From an uncultured Collinsella sp. (GTDB lineage: Bacteria > Actinomycetota > Coriobacteriia > Coriobacteriales > Coriobacteriaceae), in NCBI GenBank assembly GCA_900762325.1, contig CAAFGG010000048.1, positions 1-64,000 on the forward strand: a DNA stretch of 64,000 nt. Reading direction: 5' to 3'. The notes below the pieces were generated by a model. It had not been told where the DNA came from. It ran no database searches and was given only the letters and a program-made list of their open reading frames with translations. The stretch's first letter is position 1; each line of letters starts with the position of its first letter. Shown piece after piece: positions 24,520 to 32,769 of the stretch. Position numbers and translations under genes: made by a program.

Positions 24520-25833
24520 ATGGACGAACTATTTCACGTCAGTGAGCGCAAGTCCACAATCGGGACCGAACTTCGCGCTGGACTGACAACATTCCTGGCG
24601 ATGGCCTACATCATCGCCGTCAACCCCGCGGTGCTCTCGGGCGCCGGTATCGATGCGGGAGCGCTCGCCTGCGCCACCTGCTTGGGCGCTGGCATCATGA
24701 CCATCTGCATGGGCATCTTCGCCAACCGCCCGCTCGCCTGCGCGTCGGGCCTGGGCATCAACGCCATGATCGCGGGCATCACCACCACCATGTGCGGCGG
24801 TGACTGGCACGTGGCCATGAGCGTCATCTTCCTCGAAGGTGTCGTCATCTTGCTGCTCGTCCTGTGCGGCCTGCGCGAGGCCATTATGGACGCCATCCCC
24901 GTGGTTCTGCGCCACGCCATCTCGGTGGGCCTGGGACTGTTCATCGCCATGATCGGCCTGTGCGATGCCGGCATTATCACCGCCGGCGCCGGTACACTCG
25001 TCGGTCTGGGCGACATCACCTCCCCCACGTTTATCGTCGGCATCATCTCCATCGTCGTGACGGTTGCCCTGGCCTCTCGTAACGTGCCGGGCTCGCTGCT
25101 CATCGGCATCATCGTCGCCGTTATCGCCGGCATTCCCCTGGGCGTCACCCACGCCCCCGAGGGTCTTATCGCCCCGCTCGACTTCTCGACCTTTGGCGCT
25201 CCGTTTGCCAGCACCGCCGACGGCAATATGGCCATCGTGAAGGTCCTGACCGACCCGATGCTGCTCGTCGTGGCCTTCTCGCTGCTCATGAGCGACTTCT
25301 TCGACACCATGGGCACCGCCATGGCCGTCGCCAAGCAGGGCGAGTTTTTGACCGAGGACGGCAACGTCGAGGACATCCGCTCCATCCTGGTTGTTGACTC
25401 CGTGGCTGCCGCTGCCGGCGGTTTCATGGGCGTCTCCTCCATCACCACCTTCGTCGAGTCCACCTCTGGCGCTGCCGACGGTGGCCGCACGGGCCTCACC
25501 TCCGTCACCACCGGCGTGCTGTTCATTCTCGCCGCGTTCTTCTCCCCCATCGTCACCATCGTTTCCAGCGCCGCCACCTGCGGTGCTCTGGTCTACGTTG
25601 GCTACCTCATGATGAGCGAGGCCTCCGAGATCGACTGGTCCGACGTGTCGCAGGGTTTCCCGGCGTTCATGATTGTCGCCGGCGTGCCCTTCACCTACTC
25701 CATCTCTGCCGGCATTGGCCTGGGCTTTATCGCCTACGTGATCGTCGCGCTCTTTAAGGGCGAGGCCTCCAAGATCAAGCCGCTCATGTGGATCGCAGCC
25801 CTTGCCTTCCTCGTCTACTTCTTCGTAGCATAA
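24520..25833 (+). CDS. NCS2-family purine permease (AdeP/PbuO type)
   Basis: A 437-residue permease of the AzgA-like branch of NCS2, which imports adenine, guanine or hypoxanthine with protons. N-terminal ELRAGLTTFLAMAYIIAVNP, the GLGINAMI segment and SDFFDTMGTAM are typical. About 13 hydrophobic segments. The ATG at 24520 follows AAGGAAAGGG. The upstream region has a PurBox-like CCGAACAT (24417-24424). A strong terminator follows. The exact base transported is not certain. Confidence 0.9.
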   Translation: MDELFHVSERKSTIGTELRAGLTTFLAMAYIIAVNPAVLSGAGIDAGALACATCLGAGIMTICMGIFANRPLACASGLGINAMIAGITTTMCGGDWHVAMSVIFLEGVVILLLVLCGLREAIMDAIPVVLRHAISVGLGLFIAMIGLCDAGIITAGAGTLVGLGDITSPTFIVGIISIVVTVALASRNVPGSLLIGIIVAVIAGIPLGVTHAPEGLIAPLDFSTFGAPFASTADGNMAIVKVLTDPMLLVVAFSLLMSDFFDTMGTAMAVAKQGEFLTEDGNVEDIRSILVVDSVAAAAGGFMGVSSITTFVESTSGAADGGRTGLTSVTTGVLFILAAFFSPIVTIVSSAATCGALVYVGYLMMSEASEIDWSDVSQGFPAFMIVAGVPFTYSISAGIGLGFIAYVIVALFKGEASKIKPLMWIAALAFLVYFFVA

Positions 25834-25860
25834 CGGCATAGTCTGCCGAAGCAAAACAAC

Positions 25861-25902
25861 AAGGCGCGGAGTCGCATCGAGCGGCTCCGCGCCTTTCTTT
25901 TA
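25861..25902 (+). terminator. Terminator after the purine permease
   Basis: AAGGCGCGGAG and CTCCGCGCC arms followed by TTTCTTTT. Confidence 0.9.
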
Positions 25903-25970
25903 GCGTCTGCCCCCGTGCCAGCGTGCGACAATTGAGGCTGTCAATATCACAACACCGAGAGAAGCCTGCC

Positions 25971-26636
25971 TTGGAAGCGCATCAGAAGCAGATAACCGTT
26001 TATTCAGAGTGTGTGGAAGGCGCGCCCGTCATCTATCTCCCCGTGGTTATGGGCGACGGTAGTGAAGTCTACGAGCGCTGCCGAGAGCTCGACTGCCCGC
26101 CATTCACCCTTGTCGCCATCGGAGGACTCGATTGGAATCGCGAGTTGAGCCCCTGGGAATGCGACGGAACTATACGAGATGCCGAGCCCTTTGACGGACA
26201 GGCTGCTGGTTTTCTTGACGAGTTGTTGAAGCAGATAATCCCAGAGGCCGAATCATCGCTCCCGCAACCGCCCACCTGGCGCGGCGTTGTCGGCTATTCG
26301 TTGGCGGGTCTTTTTGCACTGTGGGCACTTTGGCAAACAGATGTCTTTGAGCGCGCGGCGAGTGCATCGGGGTCGCTGTGGTTCCCCGGCTTTATCGACT
26401 ACGCGCGTGAGCGCACGATGACAGCCACGCCCGACGCCGCTTATCTGTCGCTCGGTAAAAAGGAAACCAAGACGCCCAACCGCATGATGCGGCACGTACT
26501 CGACGACACGCGCGCGATGGAAGAGCTGTTTATAGAGCGTGACATTCCAACAACGCTGGAGCTCAACCCCGGCAATCACTTTGCCCAAACTGACTTGCGC
26601 ATGGCGCGTGGCATCCACTGGATACTGACGCATTAA
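25971..26636 (+). CDS. Alpha/beta-hydrolase, esterase D-like
   Basis: A 221-residue predicted hydrolase of the esterase family related to enterochelin esterases. The nucleophile serine is in VVGYSLAG (GxSxG), with HWAL-like helices after it, and the catalytic histidine is probably in NPGNHF near the end. The start is uncertain: a TTG at 25971 after GAGAGAAG fits the domain boundary, while a GTG at 25923 would add 16 residues. No signal peptide. Substrate is unknown. The gene ends in a bidirectional terminator facing uraA. Confidence 0.75.
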   Translation: MEAHQKQITVYSECVEGAPVIYLPVVMGDGSEVYERCRELDCPPFTLVAIGGLDWNRELSPWECDGTIRDAEPFDGQAAGFLDELLKQIIPEAESSLPQPPTWRGVVGYSLAGLFALWALWQTDVFERAASASGSLWFPGFIDYARERTMTATPDAAYLSLGKKETKTPNRMMRHVLDDTRAMEELFIERDIPTTLELNPGNHFAQTDLRMARGIHWILTH

Positions 26637-26676
26637 AAATGGCGTCCACGCGTACATACGCATGGACGCCATTTTT
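26634..26676. terminator. Bidirectional terminator between the esterase and uraA
   Basis: AAAAATGGCGTCCACGCGT and ACGCATGGACGCCATTTTT arms with a four-base loop. Confidence 0.92.
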
Positions 26677-26696
26677 AATTTGGCTGAACGCAGCTG

Positions 26697-28031
26697 CTAT
26701 TCAGCAGTCTCCTCAAGCTCGGAAGTATCGAACTCAAAGTCATTACCGGGCAGGATGGCGTTGAGCACAATGCCCACCAGCGAGCCCACGGCAAGGCCCG
26801 AAAGCGAAATCGTCACGCCGCCCAGCTCCAGCACGATGGCACCGGCGGTACTGTAGGCAATGCCGAGCGAAAGCACGAGCACCAGAGCCGCCACCAGTAC
26901 GTTGCGGTTGTTCTGGAAATCAACCTGATTCTCGATGAGGTTACGCACGCCAACGGCGCTGATCATGCCGTAGAGCACGAGTGACACACCGCCGATAACG
27001 CACGCCGGCATAGCAGCGATCACAGCAGCAAACTTGGGGCAGAACGAAAGCACGATGGCGCAGCAGGCGGCAATGCGAATCACGCGCGGGTCGAACACAC
27101 GCGTAAGCGCAAGCACGCCGGTGTTCTCGCCATACGTGGTGTTGGCCGGAGCGCCAAAGAGCGACGCCAAGATGGTCGCCAGGCCATCGCCGAGCAGGGT
27201 ACGGTGCAGACCGGGATCGGCAATGTAATTGCGTTCGCAGGTAGAGCCAATGGCGGAGATATCGCCGATATGCTCGATCATAGTTGCAAAGGCCAGCGGC
27301 ATGATGGTGATGATGGCCGTCGTGGCAAGACCGCTATCGAACTGCGGGCCAAAGAGCGCAAACACGGTGTTGTCCCACACGATGGGCAGACCGACCCACG
27401 GAGCGGCGGCAACGCCCGAAAAATCGACCTCACCCAACGCAGCCGCAACGGCATAGCTCACCACAACGCCCAGCAAAATCGGCACGATCTTGACCATGCC
27501 GCGGCCCCAAATATTACAGATGACGATAACGGCCACAGCGACAGCGGCGACAAGCCAGTTGGTCTGGCAGTTGACAATGGCAGAGCTCGCTAGGATCAGG
27601 CCGATGGAAATGACGATGGGGCCGGTCACCACCGGCGGGAAGAAACGCATAACGCGCTTGGCGCCAAAGGCACGGAACAGGGCCGCCAGCACCGGATAGA
27701 GCAGGCCGGCACAAGCTACGCCCAGGCAGGCGTAGGGCAAAAGCTCGGTCTCGCCGTTGGGCGCGATTGCGGCATAACCGGCAATAAAGGCAAACGATGA
27801 GCCCAAAAATGCCGGCACCTTACCGCGCGACAGGAAGTGGAACAGCAGCGTGCCGATGCCGGCGAACAGAAGCGTCGCCGAAACGGAAAGGCCGGTGAGC
27901 ACGGGCACGAGCACCGTGGCTCCGAACATCGCAAACATGTGTTGCAAACCCAACACGAACATGCGCGGGCGGCCGAGCGACGATGCATCGTAGATGGCAT
28001 CGGTGACGGCGGGCGTCGAGGATTGGGACAT
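26697..28031 (-). CDS. uraA: Uracil/xanthine permease family (UraA-like)
   Basis: A 444-residue NCS2 nucleobase permease. GLQHMFAMFGATVLVP is the classical UraA/PyrP N-terminus, and EHIGDISAIG plus the NTTYGENTGV block line the substrate site. About 14 hydrophobic segments. ATG at 28031 after AAAGGA. Uracil is the likely substrate by family, though xanthine is possible. It is monocistronic. Two tandem CCGAACxAT boxes lie upstream. Confidence 0.9.
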   Translation of the reverse strand: MSQSSTPAVTDAIYDASSLGRPRMFVLGLQHMFAMFGATVLVPVLTGLSVSATLLFAGIGTLLFHFLSRGKVPAFLGSSFAFIAGYAAIAPNGETELLPYACLGVACAGLLYPVLAALFRAFGAKRVMRFFPPVVTGPIVISIGLILASSAIVNCQTNWLVAAVAVAVIVICNIWGRGMVKIVPILLGVVVSYAVAAALGEVDFSGVAAAPWVGLPIVWDNTVFALFGPQFDSGLATTAIITIMPLAFATMIEHIGDISAIGSTCERNYIADPGLHRTLLGDGLATILASLFGAPANTTYGENTGVLALTRVFDPRVIRIAACCAIVLSFCPKFAAVIAAMPACVIGGVSLVLYGMISAVGVRNLIENQVDFQNNRNVLVAALVLVLSLGIAYSTAGAIVLELGGVTISLSGLAVGSLVGIVLNAILPGNDFEFDTSELEETAE

Positions 28032-28080
28032 GGAAGTCCTTTCATGATGGAAGGGCGATCAGGCATATCGGATAACCTGC

Positions 28081-28104
28081 CCGAACGATACGATCCGAAC
28101 CATT
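28081..28104. promoter_or_regulatory. Tandem PurBox-like sites upstream of uraA
   Basis: CCGAACGAT at 28081 and CCGAACCAT at 28095. They resemble the CCGAAC core of PurR boxes known from Firmicutes. A possible -10 (TACAAT, minus strand) lies just upstream. Function is speculative. Confidence 0.3.
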
Positions 28105-28154
28105 GTACGTGATACGCCATGTCTCGCACGCGCCGTCACCTGCAAATGGTAGCG

Positions 28155-29288
28155 TTACTTCCAAACGCGCTCGGAAATGCGCTTGACCAGCGCGATCTTT
28201 GCCCACTGTTCGTCCTCGGTCAGTTTGTTGCCAATCTCACAGCTGGCAAAGCCGCACTGGGGCGACAGGTACAGGTTCTCGAGCGGCACATACTTTGCGG
28301 CCTCGTGGATACGTTCGACGATAACGTCCTCGTCCTCAAGCTCAGCGGCCTTGGTGGTCACCAGGCCCAGCACGACCTTCTTGCCGGGAGCAACATACTT
28401 GAGCGGCTCAAAGCCACCGGCGCGCGGCGTATCGAACTCAAGGTAGAACGCGTCGACATCCTCGTGCGCAAACAGGTACGGTGCAATGGGATCGTAACCA
28501 CCCTCGAAGGCATACGTGGAGTGATAGTTGCCGCGGCACACGTGCGTGTTGATAACCAGATCGTCGGGCTTGCCCGCGATGGCAGCATTGTTGAGCGCCA
28601 CGCCCAGCTCGCTCACCTTTTGCAGGTCAACCGGGCTCATGCCGGTCTTGGACACAAAGTCGGTATCGCAATAGATGCCCCAGGTGCAGTCATCAAATTG
28701 GATGTTGCGGCAGCCCGCGGCATACAGGTCGGCAATCACGGTGCGGTATGCTGCGGCAATGGCACCGGCGAGCTCTTCGTCGGTCTTGTAGACGGCGCGC
28801 AGACTCTCCTGCTGTCCATCGCAGCGGTCGAGCGTAACCTCCGAGAACGTCTGGATCGGCGCCGGAATGGTCTGGCGCGCGATCTGGCCCTCACCCTCGA
28901 GCAACTTGACAAATTTGAAGTGCTCGACGAACGGATGGTTCTCGCCGCTAATGGGACCGGTTACCACGGCGGTGTCGGCGGTAGTCTCCTCATCGTGAAA
29001 CATGTAGCCCGTGCGCGAGACGCGGCGCTCAATGCCGTTAAGGCCCCACATAAAATCGAGGTGCCAGTAGCTGCGGCGGAACTCGCCATCGGTAATCACC
29101 TGCAGGCCGGCAGCCTTCTGCTTGGCCACTAAGTCGCGGATGGCCTCGTCCTCGACGGCCTTAAGGCCGGAAGCGTCGAGTTTACCCGCGACATAGGCGG
29201 CACGGGCATCCTTTACAGCCTGCGGACGAAGAAAACTGCCAACGATATCGGCGCGAAACGGCGCGTTCGGTTGAATCGAAGTGCTCAT
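28155..29288 (-). CDS. Cobalamin-independent methionine synthase-like (YxjG/YxjH)
   Basis: A 377-residue protein equivalent to the C-terminal catalytic barrel of MetE. It shows GSFLRP near the N-terminus, QFDDCTWG, the zinc ligands His and Cys in THVCRGNYHS, and a third Cys in SPQCGF. The N-terminal folate half of MetE is absent, as in YxjG-type enzymes that methylate homocysteine from other donors. The ATG at 29288 follows GGGAG. A LysR-type regulator gene lies just upstream, and two perfect or near-perfect dyads lie between them. Confidence 0.88.
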   Translation of the reverse strand: MSTSIQPNAPFRADIVGSFLRPQAVKDARAAYVAGKLDASGLKAVEDEAIRDLVAKQKAAGLQVITDGEFRRSYWHLDFMWGLNGIERRVSRTGYMFHDEETTADTAVVTGPISGENHPFVEHFKFVKLLEGEGQIARQTIPAPIQTFSEVTLDRCDGQQESLRAVYKTDEELAGAIAAAYRTVIADLYAAGCRNIQFDDCTWGIYCDTDFVSKTGMSPVDLQKVSELGVALNNAAIAGKPDDLVINTHVCRGNYHSTYAFEGGYDPIAPYLFAHEDVDAFYLEFDTPRAGGFEPLKYVAPGKKVVLGLVTTKAAELEDEDVIVERIHEAAKYVPLENLYLSPQCGFASCEIGNKLTEDEQWAKIALVKRISERVWK

Positions 29289-29328
29289 AGATATCTCCCT
29301 TTGCATTGGTTGCTTTACTGGGACAGAG

Positions 29329-29397
29329 TATGAGCGCTCATATGGTCATCGTAAAATATACGTTTATAACAGTTTGATATAGATGCTTCCTATATCA
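29329..29397. promoter_or_regulatory. Two dyads upstream of the MetE-like gene
   Basis: TATGAGCGCTCATA at 29329-29342 is a perfect palindrome. TGATATAG and CTATATCA form a second dyad (7-base gap) at 29375-29397, with the A/T-rich symmetry of LysR binding sites. A likely partner is the LysR encoded at 29444-30340. Confidence 0.55.
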
Positions 29398-29443
29398 GTC
29401 TGGACTGTCATAAAGAGACTTGAACCGTGCGGAGCACAGCAGC

Positions 29444-30340
29444 CTAGATGTGCTGACGAATCGCGTCGATATAGGCCCGACCGTAGCGCGTGAGCGTCGT
29501 GTTCTTGCGCGTGATGATGCCAATCTCCATGTACTCGTCCACGTCGAGCGGAATCGAGATAATGCCGGGGCCGTTGAGTTCGTGGCTGATCACGCCCGAG
29601 CATACCGTGTAGCCGTTGAGGCCCATGGCCAAATTGAACAACGTCGCACGGTCGCGCACGCGGATATTTTTGCGACGCTCGAACGTCGAGGTCAGCTCCT
29701 CGGAATAGTAAAACGAGTTGTAGCTGCCCTGCTCGTAGGACAGGAACGGGTAGCCTTCCAGATCCTCGAGCGTCACGCTGGAGCGGCCCGCCAGCGGATG
29801 GTCGGCGCAGACGAAGACATGCGGCGTGGCGCAAAAGAGCCCTTCGAACACGAGCTCGTTGGCGGCAAGCATGCGCTCGATGACCTCGCGATTGTGCTCC
29901 GACAGATACAGGATGCCGAGTTCGCTTTTCATATGCGCGACATCCTCGATAATTTCGTGGGTCTGCTCCTCGCGCAGGGTAAAGTCGTAGCGCGCGGCAT
30001 CGAACTCGCGGATCACATCGACAAACGCATTAACGGCAAAGGAATAATGCTGGCAGCTCACACTAAAGTGCGGCACCTGCTCGGACGTGCCTTTGTACTT
30101 GCCCTCGAGCAGGTCGGCCTGGTCGAGCACCTGGCGCGCGTACCCCAAGAAGGTCTCGCCTTCCTCGGACACAATGACACCCTTGTTGGTGCGCTCAAAG
30201 ATATGCACACCCATCTCGTTTTCGAGATCGCGGATCGACGCGGTAATCGAAGGCTGCGACACAAAGAGCCGGCGCGAGGCCTCGGTGATGCTGCCGCATT
30301 CGGCAACCTTAACAACATATCTGAGCTGCTGGAGCTTCAT
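29444..30340 (-). CDS. LysR-family regulator (CysB/MetR-like layout)
   Basis: A 298-residue LysR protein. The winged helix is at 1-65 (EASRRLFVSQPSITASIRDLE), and the effector domain follows, ending with an AYIDAIRQ-like helix. The ATG at 30340 follows GGGAGAAGG. It sits between a HAD phosphatase gene (10-base gap) and the MetE-like gene, all in one direction. The dyads before the MetE-like gene make it the likely target, so a role in methionine or sulfur control is inferred. Confidence 0.88.
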   Translation of the reverse strand: MKLQQLRYVVKVAECGSITEASRRLFVSQPSITASIRDLENEMGVHIFERTNKGVIVSEEGETFLGYARQVLDQADLLEGKYKGTSEQVPHFSVSCQHYSFAVNAFVDVIREFDAARYDFTLREEQTHEIIEDVAHMKSELGILYLSEHNREVIERMLAANELVFEGLFCATPHVFVCADHPLAGRSSVTLEDLEGYPFLSYEQGSYNSFYYSEELTSTFERRKNIRVRDRATLFNLAMGLNGYTVCSGVISHELNGPGIISIPLDVDEYMEIGIITRKNTTLTRYGRAYIDAIRQHI

Positions 30341-30350
30341 AGCCTTCTCC

Positions 30351-31259
30351 CTAGACGTTCGTGACGCCAAAACCCGCCGTGTCCATTTGGCTCATAAACG
30401 ACGGCATCTCCCCCGTCGCGGCGCAGGCGGCAATCTGATGCAGAGCCCCGGCAACCGCATCATCTGCCGCAGCGCCGATATGCCAGCGCGCGGCAGCCGT
30501 GACGGCCTCGTTGGCATTGGCGACTGCAACGGAATTGGGAACGGCATCGATCATGGGCAAATCGTTATCGGAATCGCCGAATACGGCCACCTCGTCGGGC
30601 GTCAGGCCCAAAGCGCGCGCCAGCTCCAGCGCAGCACAGCCCTTGTCCCAGCCGGTCGGAAGAACGTCGAACAGGCGCACGCGGTTGTTGGGAAACACGA
30701 GCGAGAGCTCCGGCACCTCGGCGGCAACACGCTCGCGCAGCTCGGCGAGCTCCTCGCGCGAACGGGCACTCCAGATATTCGCCTTGTATACCGGGGCATC
30801 GTCAACGACAGGGCGACAGGGAGCCTCTTCGCCCTTGAGCCACGCGTTGCCGCCTGACTCCATGGCGTGACGCACACGCTCGGGATCGCTTGTCACGCAA
30901 TAGGCGTCGTTGTCCCAAAAGTCATCACCCAGACGGTAGACCTTCAAATAGGTATCGTCGGTCTCTTGCTCCAGGTAGTCGGCCAGGCGCATAAGGGCAT
31001 CGTTATCAGTTGCGCGCGAGGCAACCGCCTCGCCATCGACAAACATCACCTGGCCGTTGCAAAACGCACCGGTCGAGAAGCACTCGGAGCGATTGCGGAA
31101 CATCCAGCTCATCGCGGACGGCTGGCGACCCGAAACCGGGCCAAAATGCAGGCCCGCCGCCTGCATGGCATGAATGCCCTCGATGGCGCAGTCGCTGGCG
31201 CCATCGTGTCCAGCAGGAATCAGCGTATCGTCCATATCGGTCAGCACAAGTTTGATCAT
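30351..31259 (-). CDS. HAD-superfamily phosphatase (Cof type)
   Basis: A 302-residue HAD protein of the Cof/IIB group, which dephosphorylates small phosphometabolites. The nucleophile motif is DMDDT (D8, with D10 as acid/base), and motif IV is GDSDNDLPMI. The cap domain between them is about 140 residues. The ATG at 31259 follows GAGGGG; in-frame codons further upstream run through the palindromic repeats and are not translated. It leads the LysR gene by 10 bases. Substrate is unknown. Confidence 0.88.
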   Translation of the reverse strand: MIKLVLTDMDDTLIPAGHDGASDCAIEGIHAMQAAGLHFGPVSGRQPSAMSWMFRNRSECFSTGAFCNGQVMFVDGEAVASRATDNDALMRLADYLEQETDDTYLKVYRLGDDFWDNDAYCVTSDPERVRHAMESGGNAWLKGEEAPCRPVVDDAPVYKANIWSARSREELAELRERVAAEVPELSLVFPNNRVRLFDVLPTGWDKGCAALELARALGLTPDEVAVFGDSDNDLPMIDAVPNSVAVANANEAVTAAARWHIGAAADDAVAGALHQIAACAATGEMPSFMSQMDTAGFGVTNV

Positions 31260-31299
31260 AAGGTCCCCTCGGTCATTCTTTATCCCGTCTATTGTAACG

Positions 31300-31343
31300 A
31301 CCTGCCAATAAGGGACAGGTTTATCTTGGCAGGTTTTATCTGG
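31300..31343 (-). repeat. CAGATAAAAC repeat family, copy 2 (inverted)
   Basis: Reverse complement begins CAGATAAAACCTGCCAAG, then ATAAACCTGTCCC, then TTATTGGCAGGT. This is the best match to the consensus; its ACCTGCCAA and TTGGCAGGT arms pair. Confidence 0.85.
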
Positions 31344-31365
31344 GAAAATGCAGCGCCCCTGTTGC

Positions 31366-31402
31366 CACCTGCCAAAATAAACCTGTCCCATATTGGCAGG
31401 TG
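31366..31402 (+). repeat. CAGATAAAAC repeat family, copy 3 (core only)
   Basis: CACCTGCCAAA, ATAAACCTGTCCC, ATATTGGCAGGTG. The arms pair fully. The leading CAGATAAAAC is absent. Confidence 0.8.
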
Positions 31403-31424
31403 CGCTAGTATAGGGAACAACAGA

Positions 31425-31520
31425 TTCGATGCGGGAGTGCCGGCGGTGCAAACCACAAGGCTGAGAGGGCATAGGGCCCAATCCTTTGAACCTGTCAGTT
31501 AATGCTGGCGTAGGGAGCAT
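31425..31520 (+). ncRNA. TPP riboswitch (THI element)
   Basis: It has the conserved order GCGGGAGTGCC, CTGAGAGGGC, CCTTTGAACCTG, AATGCTGGCGTAGGGA. The CTGAGA and CCTTTGAACCTG cores are the thiamine pyrophosphate-sensing motifs. A terminator follows before thiM, so TPP binding should reduce thiM-thiE transcription. Confidence 0.96.
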
Positions 31521-31532
31521 GCCGCCTTTACA

Positions 31533-31564
31533 GGGGCGCTGTCTATGCACAGCGCCCCTTTTCT
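31533..31564 (+). terminator. TPP riboswitch terminator
   Basis: GGGGCGCTGT and ACAGCGCCCC arms followed by TTTTCT, 13 bases after the riboswitch core. This is the expression platform for thiM. Confidence 0.9.
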
Positions 31565-31584
31565 ATGCCAAGGAGGCATGTGCA

Positions 31585-32424
31585 GTGATTGATTCGGAAC
31601 AGCTTAAGCAACATATGGTCAAGGCCGTAGAGGAGATTCGAGCCACCAATCCGATGGCCGGCTCCATCACCAACACGGTGACGATCGACTTTGTCGCCAA
31701 CGCGCAGCTCGCCGTGGGCGGTTCGGCCGCCATGGTCTATCTGCCCGACGAGGGCGAGGCGCTCGTTGCCGGCGGCGGCGCCATCTATCTCAACATGGGC
31801 ACGCTCTTCCCCATCTACGAGCAGACGATTCCCCGCGCGGCCAAGGCGGCACACGACGCCGGCAAGCCCTGGGTGCTCGATCCGGTGGGTCTGGGCATCG
31901 GTAGCCTGCGCACCCAGCTGGTAAACGAGCTCAAGCAGTACAAGCCCGCCATCGTACGCGGCAACGCCTCCGAGATCATCGCACTCTCCGGCCTGTGGGG
32001 TCTTGAGGGCGAGTCGGCCGATCTGAGCCGCGTACGTGGTGTCGATACCACCGACACGGTCGACGCCGCCCGCGATGCCGCCGTGGCGCTCGCTCGCTAC
32101 ACCGGCGGCGCCGTTGTGGTCTCGGGCGAAGTCGACCTGATTACCGACGGCACGACCGTGGCCAAATCCCACGGCGGCAGCCCGCTCATGTCCAAGATCA
32201 CCGGCTGCGGTTGCTCGCAGGGCGGCGTGCTGGCCGTGTACGCCTGCGCTGCCGACCCGTTTACGGCAGCAGTCTGCGGCACCGCCGTCTACAACGTTGC
32301 CGGCACGCGTGCCGCCGCCGTCGCCGATGCCCCGGCAAGCTTTAAGGTCGCCTTTATCGACGAGCTCTACCGCGCAACCGCCCAGGATATTGCCGACAAC
32401 CGACTCGAGCTCGAGGAGGCATAA
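31585..32424 (+). CDS. thiM: Hydroxyethylthiazole kinase ThiM
   Basis: A 279-residue kinase that phosphorylates 5-(2-hydroxyethyl)-4-methylthiazole for thiamine salvage. Typical TNTVTIDFVANAQLAVGGSA at the N-terminus, WVLDPVG, RGNASEI, and the C-terminal GCGCSQGG anion hole are all seen. The GTG at 31585 has AGGAGG; a nearby ATG is out of frame. It is the first gene of the riboswitch-controlled operon, followed after 3 bases by a thiamine-binding protein gene. Confidence 0.95.
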   Translation: MIDSEQLKQHMVKAVEEIRATNPMAGSITNTVTIDFVANAQLAVGGSAAMVYLPDEGEALVAGGGAIYLNMGTLFPIYEQTIPRAAKAAHDAGKPWVLDPVGLGIGSLRTQLVNELKQYKPAIVRGNASEIIALSGLWGLEGESADLSRVRGVDTTDTVDAARDAAVALARYTGGAVVVSGEVDLITDGTTVAKSHGGSPLMSKITGCGCSQGGVLAVYACAADPFTAAVCGTAVYNVAGTRAAAVADAPASFKVAFIDELYRATAQDIADNRLELEEA

Positions 32425-32427
32425 GCC

Positions 32428-32769
32428 ATGTCCGAACCCGCAACCAATGCCGGCATGAACACGCTCGTCGCCGTGGCCATCGCCCCATGCGGCACCGGCG
32501 ACGAGCTGTCCGCCGAGGTCGCCGAGGTCGTGCGCGTCATTCGCGAGAGCGGCCTTCCCAACCGCACCACCTCGATGTTCACCGAGATCGAGGGCGACTG
32601 GGACGAGGTCATGCAGGTCGTGCGCGACGCGACCTTTGTGTTGGCGAGCAAGGGCATCCGCACCGAAGTCGTGCTCAAAGCCGATATTCGACCCGGATTT
32701 ACCGACACCATGACCGGCAAACTCAAGCGCATGGAAGCACAGATCAAAAAGCAGGAGGAAGCACAATGA
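32428..32769 (+). CDS. MTH1187-family thiamine-binding protein
   Basis: A 113-residue protein of the small thiamine-binding YqgV/MTH1187 family (ferredoxin-like fold): VAVAIAPCGTGDELSAEVAEVV near the start, TTSMFTEIEGDWDE in the middle, and a basic helical tail. Members bind thiamine or its hydroxymethylpyrimidine part and are found with thiamine genes. GGAGG lies before the ATG. Its stop overlaps the thiE start (ATGA), so the two are translationally coupled. Confidence 0.88.
   Translation: MSEPATNAGMNTLVAVAIAPCGTGDELSAEVAEVVRVIRESGLPNRTTSMFTEIEGDWDEVMQVVRDATFVLASKGIRTEVVLKADIRPGFTDTMTGKLKRMEAQIKKQEEAQ

Larger units (their letters stand above)
31260..31584. other. Divergent intergenic region of HAD and thiM genes
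   Basis: 325 bases without a gene. It holds two members of the CAGATAAAAC repeat family in opposite orientations, a TPP riboswitch and its terminator. The repeat at 31366 abuts the riboswitch promoter area. Confidence 0.8.

Noticed and set aside
24529..25854. A 441-codon minus-strand frame opposite the purine permease
   Set aside because: Its translation is dominated by Asp, Gly and His, with no domain; it is the antisense shadow of the permease.
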